A stretch of 64,000 nucleotides of DNA, from NCBI GenBank assembly GCA_027382625.1, contig JAJKFJ010021608.1, forward strand, positions 160,445-224,444, in the 5' to 3' direction. Below are positions 23,921 through 34,963 of this stretch, in pieces; within the stretch, counting starts at the first letter, position 1, and the number at the start of each line of letters is the position of its first letter. Both the position numbers and the translations under genes were made by a program. This stretch comes from Tetmemena sp. SeJ-2015 (Eukaryota > Ciliophora > Spirotrichea > Sporadotrichida > Oxytrichidae). The notes beneath the pieces were generated by a model. It did no database searches. It saw only the letters and a list, made by a program, of their open reading frames with translations, and was not told where the DNA came from.

Positions 23921-25470
23921 CCCCCCAAAAACCCCAAAATTGTTTAAAAATTTGAAAATAATTTTTTGTAAAATTTAAATTTCTTTATTAATATTTTATA
24001 ATCGGAAATTTTAACCCAAAACAGGCAATTTTAAAGTCTTTAGGAAGGTGACCTTGAGGTCTTTCTTTTCCCAAAAATTTTATACCTTTAAGTGTTTTCC
24101 TCTTCTCAGATAACTGAGTTTTAAAGGTTTATAGGTTCTTGATTTTTACTTTTTTTACAAAATTTTTTAAAAGGGTTTCTGAAAAACCTTGTCTATTTTA
24201 AACAATGTCTTTTTGCGAATTAAAATTGCATCTTCATTTTACACTAGTAGTATTCCTTTTTTTTTAATTCGCATTCAAGTATGATTGAAAATATAGACCA
24301 AATGTCCCACTGCACTGGGCCCTTGAGCCCCAAGGGTTTTCTCTATTGGAAAATAGCCCGCATTTTCCCTTTCACCCATGCTTTCCCCAAATTTCTTTCT
24401 TTCTTAAAAACTCTGGGTTTAAGTCTATGACGTTGTCTTTAATGGTTCAAAGTTTATTATTTGTTTTTCTGGGTTTTAGATCTCTGAAACCCAAATTATC
24501 AACTCCATCACTTTCCCCTAACGAGGTCAGTGAGAATTGCAGTTAAAACTTATACTTGTTGCGCCTGTGCTGGGAAAAATTCTCTTAGTTTGATCTCCCA
24601 TTTGGGGAAAGGGGAATGGCGGGTGTAATTTATGATCGATAAAAACCCAGCAAGAGGAAAAAAACGTTTCTTCAAGTTTTTGTCCCCCCCGCTTCTCTCC
24701 CAAAAACTGTCAGTTGGGTTTGCGAACTCAAAACCTCTCTTTTTCCCTTTTTTCCCAAGGGATTCGTAAGGGAAATCTTGTAAGCATACTCTTCTTGTAT
24801 GATGTGTCTCTTTCCCTTCCATCAGCAAAAGGGGGAAAGGGAATTTTTTAAAACAATCCTCCAAAGTTTTCAACTTTTAAGCATGGATTTTTGCTTTGAG
24901 CTAGCTGAAACTTTACTGACACCATAAACTAAGCCTTCTGACTCATGAACTCAATCTTCCTCTCTTCTCCTCTTGTTTCCTCTTTAGTTGAACTTGTAAG
25001 GCATCATTATTGCCTCTTTAGCTGCATCATCTTCTAAGTTTTTTATCCCTCATTATGAACTAGCCATGTGCTTCTTCTCATGTGTTTCTTGCGGAAAGCA
25101 GAGTGAGAGAATGTCTGCTAACAAGTTGAGAAGGATAGCGACCGTCCACGCTCACAAGTTCATATAGATCTTAGGGTTTGTCTGAGTGGACTTCTTGATG
25201 TGCCGCTTGAGGCTCTTCCGATCTGAACTGTCGTTGACATTACTCGCTTTCAAAAGTTTTTCTCCTCATTGATCTCTGGAGACACAAAGAGGAGCATCAG
25301 GTGCGATAGTTTAACACGGCCACCGACTTCTCAACTCTGCTTTGGAATTTATAAGCACAGAGATCCTCTTGCTCGGCTGCAATTTACAGAGTCTCTTTGC
25401 ACTGTAGAGGGAGCACAGCATCTTGTTGGTTGCTGTCAAACATTAGTTTAGCTTGTGTTTGCTAAGGTTG
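23921..25470 (-). mobile_element. Possible TBE-type transposon remnant: C4A4 tract, kinase-like and zinc-finger-like coding
   Basis: Read on the minus strand, 25470-25300 encodes a protein-like stretch (QQDAVLPLQCKETLQIAAEQ). Next comes SSDRKSLKRHIKKSTQTNP near 25230-25180, resembling the helix of a C2H2 zinc finger. Then 24880-24060 is homologous to the kinase-like copy 1, with an RDLKPRK loop near 24470. About 130 bp beyond its end is CCCCCCAAAAACCCCAAAA (23921-23939), a slightly imperfect spirotrich telomere repeat. Oxytricha TBE transposons carry terminal C4A4 repeats and a 57-kDa gene described as zinc-finger plus kinase, which matches this order. No transposase gene and no convincing matching terminal repeat were seen, and 24.0-24.9 kb is poor-quality sequence, so this is tentative. 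Confidence 0.4.
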
Positions 25471-26039
25471 TCTTGTTTCTTAGCTAGGTTGGTTGGCCAT
25501 CTTAAATTCAAATTTTTAAATATGAAGAGCCCTCTACTTCTCTATGATTATGCTGTTGCATAGGTGGCAGAGATCAAGAGAAAGTATAGAGTGCAAAAGA
25601 TTTCAGTTATTGATGATCTTCCATTTTTCTTATTTATTATTAGATAGCTCCATATTTATCTCTTATTCTGTTGATTTTGCTACGAATTAAGTTCAAAACG
25701 CATTGTAAGTGCTAACTCACTTTCGTTGGCAACCACTGTTAGTAATGTCCGATCACGTCAGAAAGGCTTAAAATAGCTGCTACTTATTGATTGAACGCGA
25801 ATTGAACTGGTACTAATTAAGTTTGCGCAATTTAGTAATTGCTACTAATTACGTTTTAAGCAGTATAATTAGTATTAATTTAAATGAGCCACCACATATC
25901 AAAAGGAGCTCCATCTTCACAAATTGCACCTGATTCGCAGTTCTCTAGCTCTATTTATTTCAGCTTGTCATCCTATAGGAATTCACTATTAAATAGTAAG
26001 AACTTTAGCTCGTTTTGGATCTTTAGATCAATAATATAA

Positions 26040-26870
26040 CTTTGATTTTCAAATAGAACAGCGAGTACTCGAGCAGATGGTGGAAAACTTGAATGTTAAG
26101 CGATTAAGAGTTGGGAAGCGCAAGAAGTTTGAAGCAACAGGTTCGAAGCAGGAAGCACTCTACAGGTACGTCATTAGCAAGGTAAGAAGCTTCATATGGA
26201 GTATACAATAATCTTAGTTGGTTTGTTCTTTCCGACAATGTATGGACTCTATTGAGTCTTGTCACATGCAATTAAATCTGCACATTTCTCATCCCTTAAC
26301 TCTATCTCTCACCTTGGGTAATTGGGGTTTTGGGGTTTATATATGACGATGAGATGGGAGATCCGGAGGTTGCTCTATTCCTTCCTAAAAGGAACAACTC
26401 TCAAACAAGTTGCCAGAACGAAGGTTTCTTCTTTTGGCGTCTTGCTTATGTCACGTGCAAGAGTACCGCTACAAAGAGTATTGAAGATGCAACAGGAAGA
26501 GATTCTAAAAGCTAGAGGAGAACGACACAGAAGCAAGGAATAGTTTATCAAGCCGACGAATGGTTTGAGCAGCTTCGGAAGTATCCCTACTTCTTTAGTA
26601 AGTTTTAGAGTTTAACTGTGTAGCGAAACTGGCACTGGCATCTACTTAATGAGGGAGAGAGCAAAGGTATTCAGAGCAAGGAAGCAAAATACAAGCATCG
26701 AGGTGAGCACGCGTCCTATTACTATACAAACTTAGGGACGACGAGATGCAAATAGATGCGGGAGAGGTTCGAAGATGAGGAAGCTAGGTCATCTGGCCCA
26801 ACAGAAGAGAAAGGAACCTCTTAAGAATCCTTCTTCCCCAGATAAGCAAAAGTGACTTAAGTCGGCTTTT
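26040..26870 (+). CDS. Unrecognised gene segment
   Basis: Coding-like plus-strand sequence. At 26053-26181 it reads EQRVLEQMVENLNVKRLRVG and continues to YRYVISK, directly followed by GTAAGAAG, a good 5' splice site. A second part from ~26220 stays open through GFIYDDEMGDPEVALFLPKR, ADEWFEQLRKYPYFF and RNWHWHLLNEGESK to beyond 26850 with TAG as Gln. Its composition is balanced and not AT-driven. The string GGGGTTTTGGGG (26324-26335) lies inside the second frame. No family recognised. The part before 26330 could instead belong to a neighbouring element ending at that G4T4 tract. Confidence 0.5.
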
Positions 26871-26900
26871 AAGTTAAGCTTAAATATTTTTCCTAAATAT

Positions 26901-27354
26901 TCACTCTACCTTAATTCGCACATAACTTTGTCTTCTCTTCTTCCATCTCTTACAACTACTCACTATTTAATCCTCTGTATCGATAGCTTAATCATGCATC
27001 AAGTGATAGAGCAGCAGCTTCTTATAGTGTCCCTTAACTAAAGATGAATTTGTGGATTTAAAGCTGATATATAAAAATGCAGCAAATCTACGATAAATAA
27101 GGCTTCCCATAAGCTCTAGCTGTGCAGTGTTTTGGCTCTCCTCCACCTCTTATTTGAACATTTCACCAATTCTGAAGCCATTCTCTCTCTCTGGATTCTG
27201 TTCATATTCTGAATTGCTCTCTTCAGCTCATTCGAGATAACATACCTGCTCCCTACAGTCTTCGCTGATTCTGCAAGTAACGAATTGTAGTTATATTTAC
27301 TTTTTACTCGTAAACTTCTATGTTATCGTGCTTCTTGTACAACTCTTCTTCATG
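26901..27354 (-). CDS. Unrecognised acidic protein, convergent with the preceding gene
   Basis: Minus-strand frame HEEELYKKHDNIEVYEQ...RYLQNQRRLQGA, then, after a ~20-bp gap (pointer GAGC, or a very short intron), EESNSEYEQNPERENGFRIG...YHLMHDQAIDTEDQIVSS, ending at TGA 26903-26901. Both parts join in frame if the short insert at ~27236-27257 is removed. Domain unknown. Confidence 0.5.
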
Positions 27355-27458
27355 AGGTGTTGTGTGTGAACACAGCTTTCGTCAGCACATACAAACTTAC
27401 GCTATCCTCTCACACCTGAGCAGCTAGTCGAAAATATATTTCAGACTATTATAATAAA

Positions 27459-27782
27459 ATGGGTTTAGTGAAGTCTATAACGCGTTTCCTATCGATTCAC
27501 AGTTTTGTACGTTATGCCATTTCAACGATAGATGTTTGCTACAGTCTACGGAGAGATCTTGAGATAAGGAAACTATCTATGGAAGATCTTCGCGCGCTAC
27601 TCCAAACTGAAGTGCGCTTAGTGGCGAAGAGTTTGAGGATCAATCAAATAATTGATGTGCACATTTTGAAACTTAGAAGTGCGATGAGGAACAGCTGCAA
27701 CTCCTAACTTTCTCATTTGCAAAGCAACTTTCAAATGCGAGAGTATAGTGCGCGTTGGCACTCTCAACATTTTTGTGATTGA
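27459..27782 (+). CDS. Small unrecognised ORF
   Basis: ATG 27459 opens MGLVKSITRFLSIHSFVRYA and runs 107 codons, with TAA at 27705 read as Gln, to TGA 27780-27782. The opposite strand is also partly open, so strand choice is uncertain. No domain seen. Confidence 0.35.
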
Positions 27783-27789
27783 GTTGATG

Positions 27790-28330
27790 CTGAGAACTGG
27801 CTATTACTACTGATAAGGGTGACTACATCCATACCTTAGAGTCAAAATGAAACTGAGATAGGATGGATCATGTAGTTATTTTTGAGTAATTTCGCGTTTG
27901 ACTCGCATGATTATAAGTTTTAATAAAGAAATTAATTATACACAACTTATTTTCACTTTCTTATCATATTATGGGGTTTTGAATGCAGCTGCTTATACAA
28001 TTAATTAATTTTTATAATAAGACAAACAATAAATTACTTCATTTCAAAAAATCTCTTATTACTTATAGGCAAATATTATATTTCACTTTTTAAGCTTGAT
28101 CTTTTCCTGATAGTTTTCTAAAACCAAACTTACTGTATTCAATTCTAAGGGATATTTAAAGTGACAAATTCCAAAAATTAATTTAATTGAAGTATTGAGT
28201 CTAAAAAAAGAATAATCAAGTTCCAGCCTCTTTATAGAGATCAGGCTTAATTAACCAATTCAAGCATTATTAAATAGAATTTCCAAATGAAGATTAGAGA
28301 TTATGAATTAGAGTGATTTATATTATAGAC
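27790..28330. other. AT-rich interval, nothing recognised
   Basis: No coding or repeat signal. Confidence 0.5.
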
Positions 28331-28334
28331 TATT

Positions 28335-28770
28335 TAATACCCCCACTTGTCCCCCTCATAAATATTGGGGCTCAAACCGTCTTTCTCGAATGCATCACTG
28401 GTACTCTCGCGACGTACTGACCACTGAACAGGGGGTCCTACAGCCGATAGCCTCAAGAGGACGCGGGCGTTCCACTCACTGCATAGGGTAATGGCCAGGA
28501 ATCCCTGCCGTTCAAACCCTCCCTGACTGAGGGCGTGAAGTGTCGGTCACTCGGGGGTCTCGGGCGTCATGCTTGGGGCTCAGTGGACGGTCAAAGAGAG
28601 CGTGCACTCTGCCTCCGGTGTCTGATTCAGGGTGCTTTATAGCGGTAGTCATAGGGTGGCCGCTGTCAGTCTCTAGTCATCCTCAACTAGGTTCGATCTG
28701 TATTGGAATGCTCTAGTAGCACTGTATTCGCCATAGTCGGTGCGTCGTCTGCTGCTCCGCTCTTTTTTAT
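28335..28770. other. GC-rich island of unknown origin
   Basis: About 430 bp near or above 55% GC amid ~75% AT, beginning and ending abruptly. It has no long frame. It contains CGTTCAAACCC (~28511-28521) and GGTTCGATC (~28690), both resembling pol III B-boxes, but no foldable tRNA was found. It looks like an inserted foreign or repeat sequence. Confidence 0.45.
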
Positions 28771-28889
28771 TTTCCTTTTTCCTTTTTTTCCCTCCGAAAA
28801 TCTGAGTCATCTCCATCAGCAACTCCATCTTCCTCTGGAAGTTCTATTTAATAATATTCCTAAAATTAAATATTTCATTCTTCAATAAA

Positions 28890-30010
28890 GTAGATAATAT
28901 GCTCATCCTCAAAAATGAATTTTAAATCTTTATTTTGTGTTAATTAAATAATAAAAAAATTGAATGAATAATAATTAACTTTATTAAAAAGGAAAAAACA
29001 ATTTATTTTTAACAGAAAATAGAAGAAGAAAATCTAAGATATATTTGAGAGAGTAAAAATTAATGGAAAATGTTTGAATAGCTCAGAGTAGGTGAAATTA
29101 TCTCTCTATTGCTGTCGATTTTTGAATCTTTTTATTTATCTCTTAGAATAATTTAACTTATATAAAAATGAAAGACCAATTGCGAGTCTTGGAAAGTTAT
29201 CCTAAGCTTGAGATAAATTATAATTTTAATTAATGAATATTCATGCAAAAGGTGGTGTTCTGTAGTGATACCTTAAAAAGTTTATAATTAGTTTACAAGT
29301 ATTATCTATCTTAAATTTTAATTGCACAATTTTTAATTAATTTATTTTGCAATTACAAAAAGGATTGCATAAATATGAGCAATAATTTATTTGATATTAT
29401 TTGGATATCTAATTTAGCTCTCTTATAAAAATATAAGATTTTCTATCTTCAGAGCAATAAGTTTATTTAATATACAAAATAATCTGCATACCTTTAAAAT
29501 TTAATATATTAATTTCAAATCGCTATCCCTCACTATTTATCACTCGAACCGATTGCTAAAATCGCTTCGATTTTCCAGCCGCCCAAGCACAGTTAGTTTT
29601 CTTTTTTTGAGTTAATTTAATTTACGTTATGCGTATATGCGCATCGTCGTGTCTTTATTTTGCCTCAATATTTCTTTAATTTAAAGCAAAGCAAATATTG
29701 ATCAAAAAGAATCTAAGCTTATTTACCCTCACTCACTCTTTAAATTGAAATATCACTTAAAAGATAAAATATATCTTTAAATTCACAAATAATAATTTAA
29801 TATTTAGATTTATGAAAAATAAAATTTATCTTACTATATTGTATAAATGATTGATATTTTGGGGCAAAAGCTTTTTAAAAATTGAAAATAAGGTGCGAGT
29901 ATATTACTCTTTCAAAATAACAGATTTTTGATTTAAATCTATTATATTTTCATATTTAAATGATAAAATAACATAAATTTGGTCACTCTTATTTTTAAAT
30001 GCTCCGAAAT
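28890..30010. other. AT-rich interval, nothing recognised
   Basis: Low-complexity AT-rich DNA with no supportable feature. Confidence 0.5.
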
Positions 30011-30012
30011 AA

Positions 30013-30282
30013 AATGCTAGAGTCCGCCACCTCAGCTGTCATCTCTCTTGTAACTCAGTTGTAATCCTAGTCAAGAAACCGCAAATATAGGTTCATTGAA
30101 ATATCAGAATTAGCTGCTTTAAGCTAAGCAACTAAACAAATAAGTCTAGAACCTATATAGCAGTATTCAAAGACAAGAATGCTTCACCAAGTTGCCAAGA
30201 TATTTTAATAGTTAAATTATTTTTAGAAATCAAACAGCATCCAGCAGCTATCAATACATTGTAGTTTGCTGTGATACTTCTC
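30013..30282 (+). CDS. Short coding-like segment, unrecognised
   Basis: ATG 30013 opens MLESATSAVISLVTQLQSQS and continues through SELAALSQATKQISLEPI to TGA ~30280, with seven TAA/TAG as Gln. Protein-like composition; probably a single MDS. Confidence 0.4.
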
Positions 30283-30479
30283 AAAGATAAGTAAAGATTA
30301 TTATTTTAATAGTCATTAATTCCAATTTTAAACTATAATCATTTTATTAAGATCTAATTTCACTCTGAATTTAAATACTGTTTTTTATTTAATCATAATT
30401 ATCTATAAATTATTTTTTTATAAAGATTTATTGAGAATAAAGACATTTCTTTATGAAGCTTTATTTAAGTATAATTTAA

Positions 30480-31560
30480 TTAACGGCCAAAGTAAAATTG
30501 TTATATTCGCTAGATTCTGGCATTAAATGAGCAATACTCGATCTTATGAGAACTAGTCCTTGTAAGTAGCTCTTAAGTTATAAATTAGTTTTGTAGGTTT
30601 TTCAGTTTTAGTATTTCCAGAGCAGTGCCCACGCTTTTACCTACTCTTTTAACATTAGAGCTTTATTTCACTGTTGATTTTCACTAGTGTGACTACCATC
30701 CAAAGAATTTGGAAGTATAGTTGAAAATTCTTTGGATAGTCACAATTTATAAGCTTAAAAATGGATTAAGGAGTAGGGAATGTAGAGTGAAGGACGCAGT
30801 TCAGATATGGAAGAGACACAATAAAGATAAAATAAGATTAAAAGAAAGTAGTTGGGAGAGAGAGTGAGCACTAATCATCTCTTCCTGCTGAGAAGTGCAA
30901 TTAAGATAATTAAAGAAATTCATCTTTTTTAAGATGCTATTGAACATCTGCTGAGGGATATGGGATTGCTCGAGCCAATTCACATCAAAAAAATTACAAA
31001 TCACCCATTTGATAATTCAGATAATCATTAATTTTAATTAAATTGTGAACTATATAGGGTAATCTATAGCTTCTGGATTTTTAAAGCGAGAAAGCTAGGA
31101 CTTTTACTAGTTGATGTATTGTTGATTAGACAAAACCTGCTCAGATTGGTAAAAATTGTTGATCTGAAGTTATTAAAGCCCTGCCAAATTCTAAATGTCG
31201 TTCTTTGAATATTAAGCAGTATACTTCTACCCATAAGTTGCTTATTATAAATGGAAAAACTGATTTGCTTCTTTAATGTCTTTCTAGCTTCCAATATTGC
31301 TTTCAGTTTGTGAATCTATTCCTCCAGATCCTGAACTTGCCAGTAAATATTTCTCATATGAACTAAAACTACATCTTAAGTCAACCTCCTTGTTGTATTT
31401 ATTTATTTCTGACCCAAAATCATTAAAGTCTTGCATCTCATGGAAAGTTGCTTCTAAGGTTTAAATGTCAGATTGAGAGGAACATAGAGGTTCTGTGAGT
31501 TAAATCATGCTCAAAGGTTAATTATTGAAAGATTAGTGCATCATTGTCAGGGTATTGCTT
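30480..31560 (-). CDS. Unrecognised Q/N-rich gene segments
   Basis: The minus-strand frame from ~31460 reads EATFHEMQDFNDFGSEINKY...ASSGSGGIDSQTESNIGSQK, then a long Gln-rich stretch to ~31020. Further pieces are HIPQQMFNSILKKMNFFNYL (30960-30870) and VGKSVGTALEILKLKNLQNQ (~30660-30590). Between the last two lies a small hairpin (30692-30741) with arms GTGACTATCCAAAGAAT. The pieces are probably MDSs of one gene separated by IESs; pointers not resolved. The N-terminal side abuts the dispersed repeat copy at 31.7-32.0 kb. Confidence 0.5.
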
Positions 31561-31689
31561 ATAAATAATTACCTTATAAACTTCTTAAATTGAATTTAGT
31601 TTTAATTCAAATTTTATTAAAATAAATTAGCACCAGTTTAGCACAAATCAATTCAAGGATATCTTAGCATTATAGTAGAGGTTTTAATT

Positions 31690-31990
31690 AAAATTGATGA
31701 TTAGTTAAAATAATAATGGATAGTTGCTACTTCATGGCAGTTGAAATAATTGATTCACCCCTTCTTCATCTTGTTAGATAGCTTATCAAAATTTAATATG
31801 AGCTTCTTCTTTCATCATCCCCCTCAGTACCTTTTAGAAACATGATGCTCGTAAATTCTCAAACTCCATATTTCTAACTTCTAAATTTGTGTGTTGCTTA
31901 TAACTTTTGACTGAGCTCCTCCCAAACAAAAAGGATATAAGTTCTTAAAAATCCATGCTGAATCAATTGGTGTTATAATTATTTAAATTG
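31690..31990 (-). repeat. Dispersed repeat, copy 1 of 3
   Basis: About 300 bp homologous, same orientation, to 34190-34500 and 55960-56290. Shared blocks (plus strand) include CTTATCAAAATTTAATATGAG and, ~130 bp further, GGATATAA-AGTTCTTA...ATGCTGAATC. On the minus strand this copy gives an open frame MDFQELISFLFGRSSVKSYK... of ~56 codons. The 56-kb copy lies at the 5' end of the membrane-protein gene, so the family is probably a duplicated gene start. Confidence 0.7.
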
Positions 31991-33060
31991 ACTAATCTTC
32001 ACCTGACACAAAATTGTTCCATTTTAATTTATCCAATAAATTTAATTCAATTTCCCCAGTAAATTCTCAAATATATTGCAATTTAACTCAACATAGAAAT
32101 AGATATTGAACAAGTAAGATAATGAATAAAAAAATAGTATGTGAAAAATTTAAGAGAAAAAACTTATTAATTGAGAATCACTTTGGATTATTAAATGTCA
32201 AAAGATTATTGATAGAATGCATTAACTCAAAATGGCCTGCTTATCATTTTATCAACAGTTAAACAAATATATTGAAAAAAATTTAAATTAAGATTTTTCA
32301 TTTTCTTAAAAATGTAGTATTATTTTTAATGGAAATAAAGACAGACTGAGATGAGCTTGTTGTTAGTAGAATTAAAGCAACTTTTGTTGTATATTTTTGA
32401 CCATAATATTCCTATAATCTCTGATGCATGATATGTTATTTATAAAAATTAGTCTTTAATTTATTTATCATAAATTGAATTTGAGTGTATTTTCATTAAA
32501 AATTTAAAATTAATTATGAATTGAGAGTAAGATCCTTTTTTATCAATTAATTAGTATTTTTATTATAATAGAATGGAGCATTCGCAATTGCTTTACAAGT
32601 TAAGATCCGTTTAATCTAGCGTAATATCATTCTCATGTACTGTTATTATCTATATGAACTTTTCTTATTTAAGTATGAACTTGACTGAATGAGCAGGAGA
32701 ATTTTTATTTTCATTTCTCAAGGGTTAAGTTATTTTTGCTCCTATTAAATATAATATTATGTTTTCAGAATTGTTTTTTAAAATTCAAGTTTCTGTTGAC
32801 CTGGAAGCCATTTTTAGAGGTTAGCAAGTGGAGGCAGTGACAGTTTAAAAATGAGTTTAAATCTTGGTGGAATTTATTTGAAAACTCGAAATTAATTAAA
32901 ATTAAACCATCAAATTATTCTGTTACACAACAATTAAATCAAAAATTAACTTTCATCGATTCGCACATTGGTACAATTAGAGGTAACCGGTTATAATAAA
33001 AAAAACACTAGATGTACTAGTGTAAGAATGTGCTAAACAGCCGATCCTCTATCAAATGCT
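31990..33060. other. AT-rich interval, nothing recognised
   Basis: No coding or repeat signal. Confidence 0.5.
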
Positions 33061-33067
33061 TACTCTG

Positions 33068-33472
33068 GCGTACTGTGAAGTCTCTCACAGTCTCTCAGGT
33101 GCTTCCCAATTGGTCTAGGTGGCTAGGATATGGCGAGCAGTCAAGTCGTAGGATATGGAGTGTGCCCTAGGTTAATGCGGAGTACCCCATAGAAGGATCG
33201 GGTTCGAACCACAGGTGACAGAAGTGGTGTGTGTGTGTGTGTGAGTATCAGCGTTTACATAGAGGACTTGGTAAGGATGAGTAGACCAACAGTAACAGTG
33301 AGATGCGGCATGGGGAGGTCACCTGTGGTGTTTGAACCCGATCCTTCTAGGGGATACTCCACTGACTAAGGGGGCACACTCCATACTCCTACTACTTGAC
33401 GGCTCGCCATATTCTAGCCACCTAGACTAATTGGGAAGCATCGGAGAGACTGTGAGAGACTTAATGGTACGC
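33068..33472. repeat. GC-rich palindromic element with tRNA-like box
   Basis: Arms 33068-33219 and 33318-33472 are inverted copies (~85% identical by eye) around a ~98-bp spacer holding a (GT)n run at ~33226-33243. The left arm contains TGGCTAGGATATGG, A-box-like, and ~80 bp later GGGTTCGAACC, matching a pol III B-box. The T-arm does not pair, so it is not a functional tRNA. It could be a tRNA-derived SINE in head-to-head orientation or a foldback transposon. Confidence 0.65.
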
Positions 33473-33479
33473 AAGAGAT

Positions 33480-34180
33480 TTAATTTATAGGTAGTACGAT
33501 TTTATAACGCACTTAATGCTTATTATTACTGATGTTTCTTACTAAATATGATTTAAGTCATGGCATATCTCTAAGAGTGTGAGTAAATAAGGCAATATTG
33601 AGAGTAACTTTTTAAGAATTAAATTAAATAGTTTCTGCATTATTATTGCTTTATAAGCACTGTATTTATGTTAAAATTGCCAAGAAAATGTATTATACTA
33701 TTAATCACAAGCAGGGATATATTATTTATATATAATGGATAATGAATTTGATACTAAAATGATGATAAATTTCAACTAATACGCATTTATATATCTGTTG
33801 ATCACTACAATAAATTCATGAATACTGACTTATGAGTCTTTCTTATATATAGAAATAATTTAAATCATTTTTTATGCTCAAAATATTTCAAAATTAGAAC
33901 TAGAGAAATTAATGAAAATATTAAAACAAAAATGCTATTTACTACTTTAAAAGATAAGTTGAATTGGGCGATTAAATAATAATAAAATGAGCGGACTTAT
34001 GGGAGTCTTGGCTGACTTGGCATTCATAATTTACAATGTCATCTTCAGGTGCGCATTGTGCAGAAAATAAAATGAGAAGACTTTGCAAGAGCTAGCACAC
34101 AAGCATGAACACAAAGAACTTTGCTACCAATTTAAAATTTAAGAATTAGCTAATATATTTTATCTATTTTTATATAATTA
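33480..34180. other. AT-rich interval, nothing recognised
   Basis: No supportable feature. Confidence 0.5.
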
Positions 34181-34189
34181 TAGTGGGAA

Positions 34190-34500
34190 ATTTAATTAAA
34201 ATCTGTGATTTATTAAAATAATAATTAGAGAGTTGAAAAAAATGAACTGTAGCTTGTTCGATAGCTTATCAAAACTTAGTATGAGTTTCTTCTTTAATCA
34301 TAGTCTCAGCACCTCTCAGTAGCGAGTATTGAAGTGCGCAAATTCCAATACTTCAAATATCCGCCTTGTACAATTTGTTTCACTTATAACTCTATACTGA
34401 GCTCTCTCACATAAAAGTTGCAAAGATATAAAGTTCTTAGAATTTAATGCTGAATCGAATGGTCTAATAATTATTTAAATTGAACACACGTTAATTGCAG
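34190..34500 (-). repeat. Dispersed repeat, copy 2 of 3
   Basis: Homologous to 31690-31990 and 55960-56290, with closer resemblance to the 56-kb copy (shared GAATCGAATGGTCTAATAAT). Frames are broken relative to the other copies, so it is probably a relic. Confidence 0.7.
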
Positions 34501-34963
34501 ATGATTTAATCCATTTTAATTTAATATATAAATCATTTAAATTTTTCAAATAAATTCTCAGATATAATAAATTGTGTTTTATTTTATAATTTAAATACTT
34601 CTCTTGAGATTAAATTATAAAGGTCAATTATATGGATGATTCTAAAGACTTAATTATAAAATTCACAGCTCAAATATATATCCTTTTTTTTCTAATTCTT
34701 TTATTACCAAGACAAGAAGATTGGTTGGAAGAGTAAAGTTCAAGAAAATCACACTTAGAAGCACAACTTTAAACATCACGCCACCAACTTTCAAGTATAT
34801 TTAAGTATTTTTAAGTGAAGCAGAAAAGATATAAGTGAAGTGAGTGCGATCTGGAAAGTCAATTTGTAATCATATCTTTTAATTTTGGAATATCTTCTAG
34901 AAATGCTTTTCAAATAAGGAGTTGCTAATCAAATAAATTAAACAAGAGATCGCTATTTCTCTC

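Noticed and set aside
25212..25224. GCTCTTCCGATCT, identical to the end of a common sequencing adapter
   Set aside because: Flanking bases do not continue the adapter in either direction, and the minus strand reads as part of a zinc-finger-like coding stretch. Probably coincidence, though a junction artefact is not excluded.
33100..33215. tRNA gene candidate (A-box and B-box spacing)
   Set aside because: The T-arm stem does not pair and no acceptor stem or anticodon arm forms. Kept only as a tRNA-like repeat.
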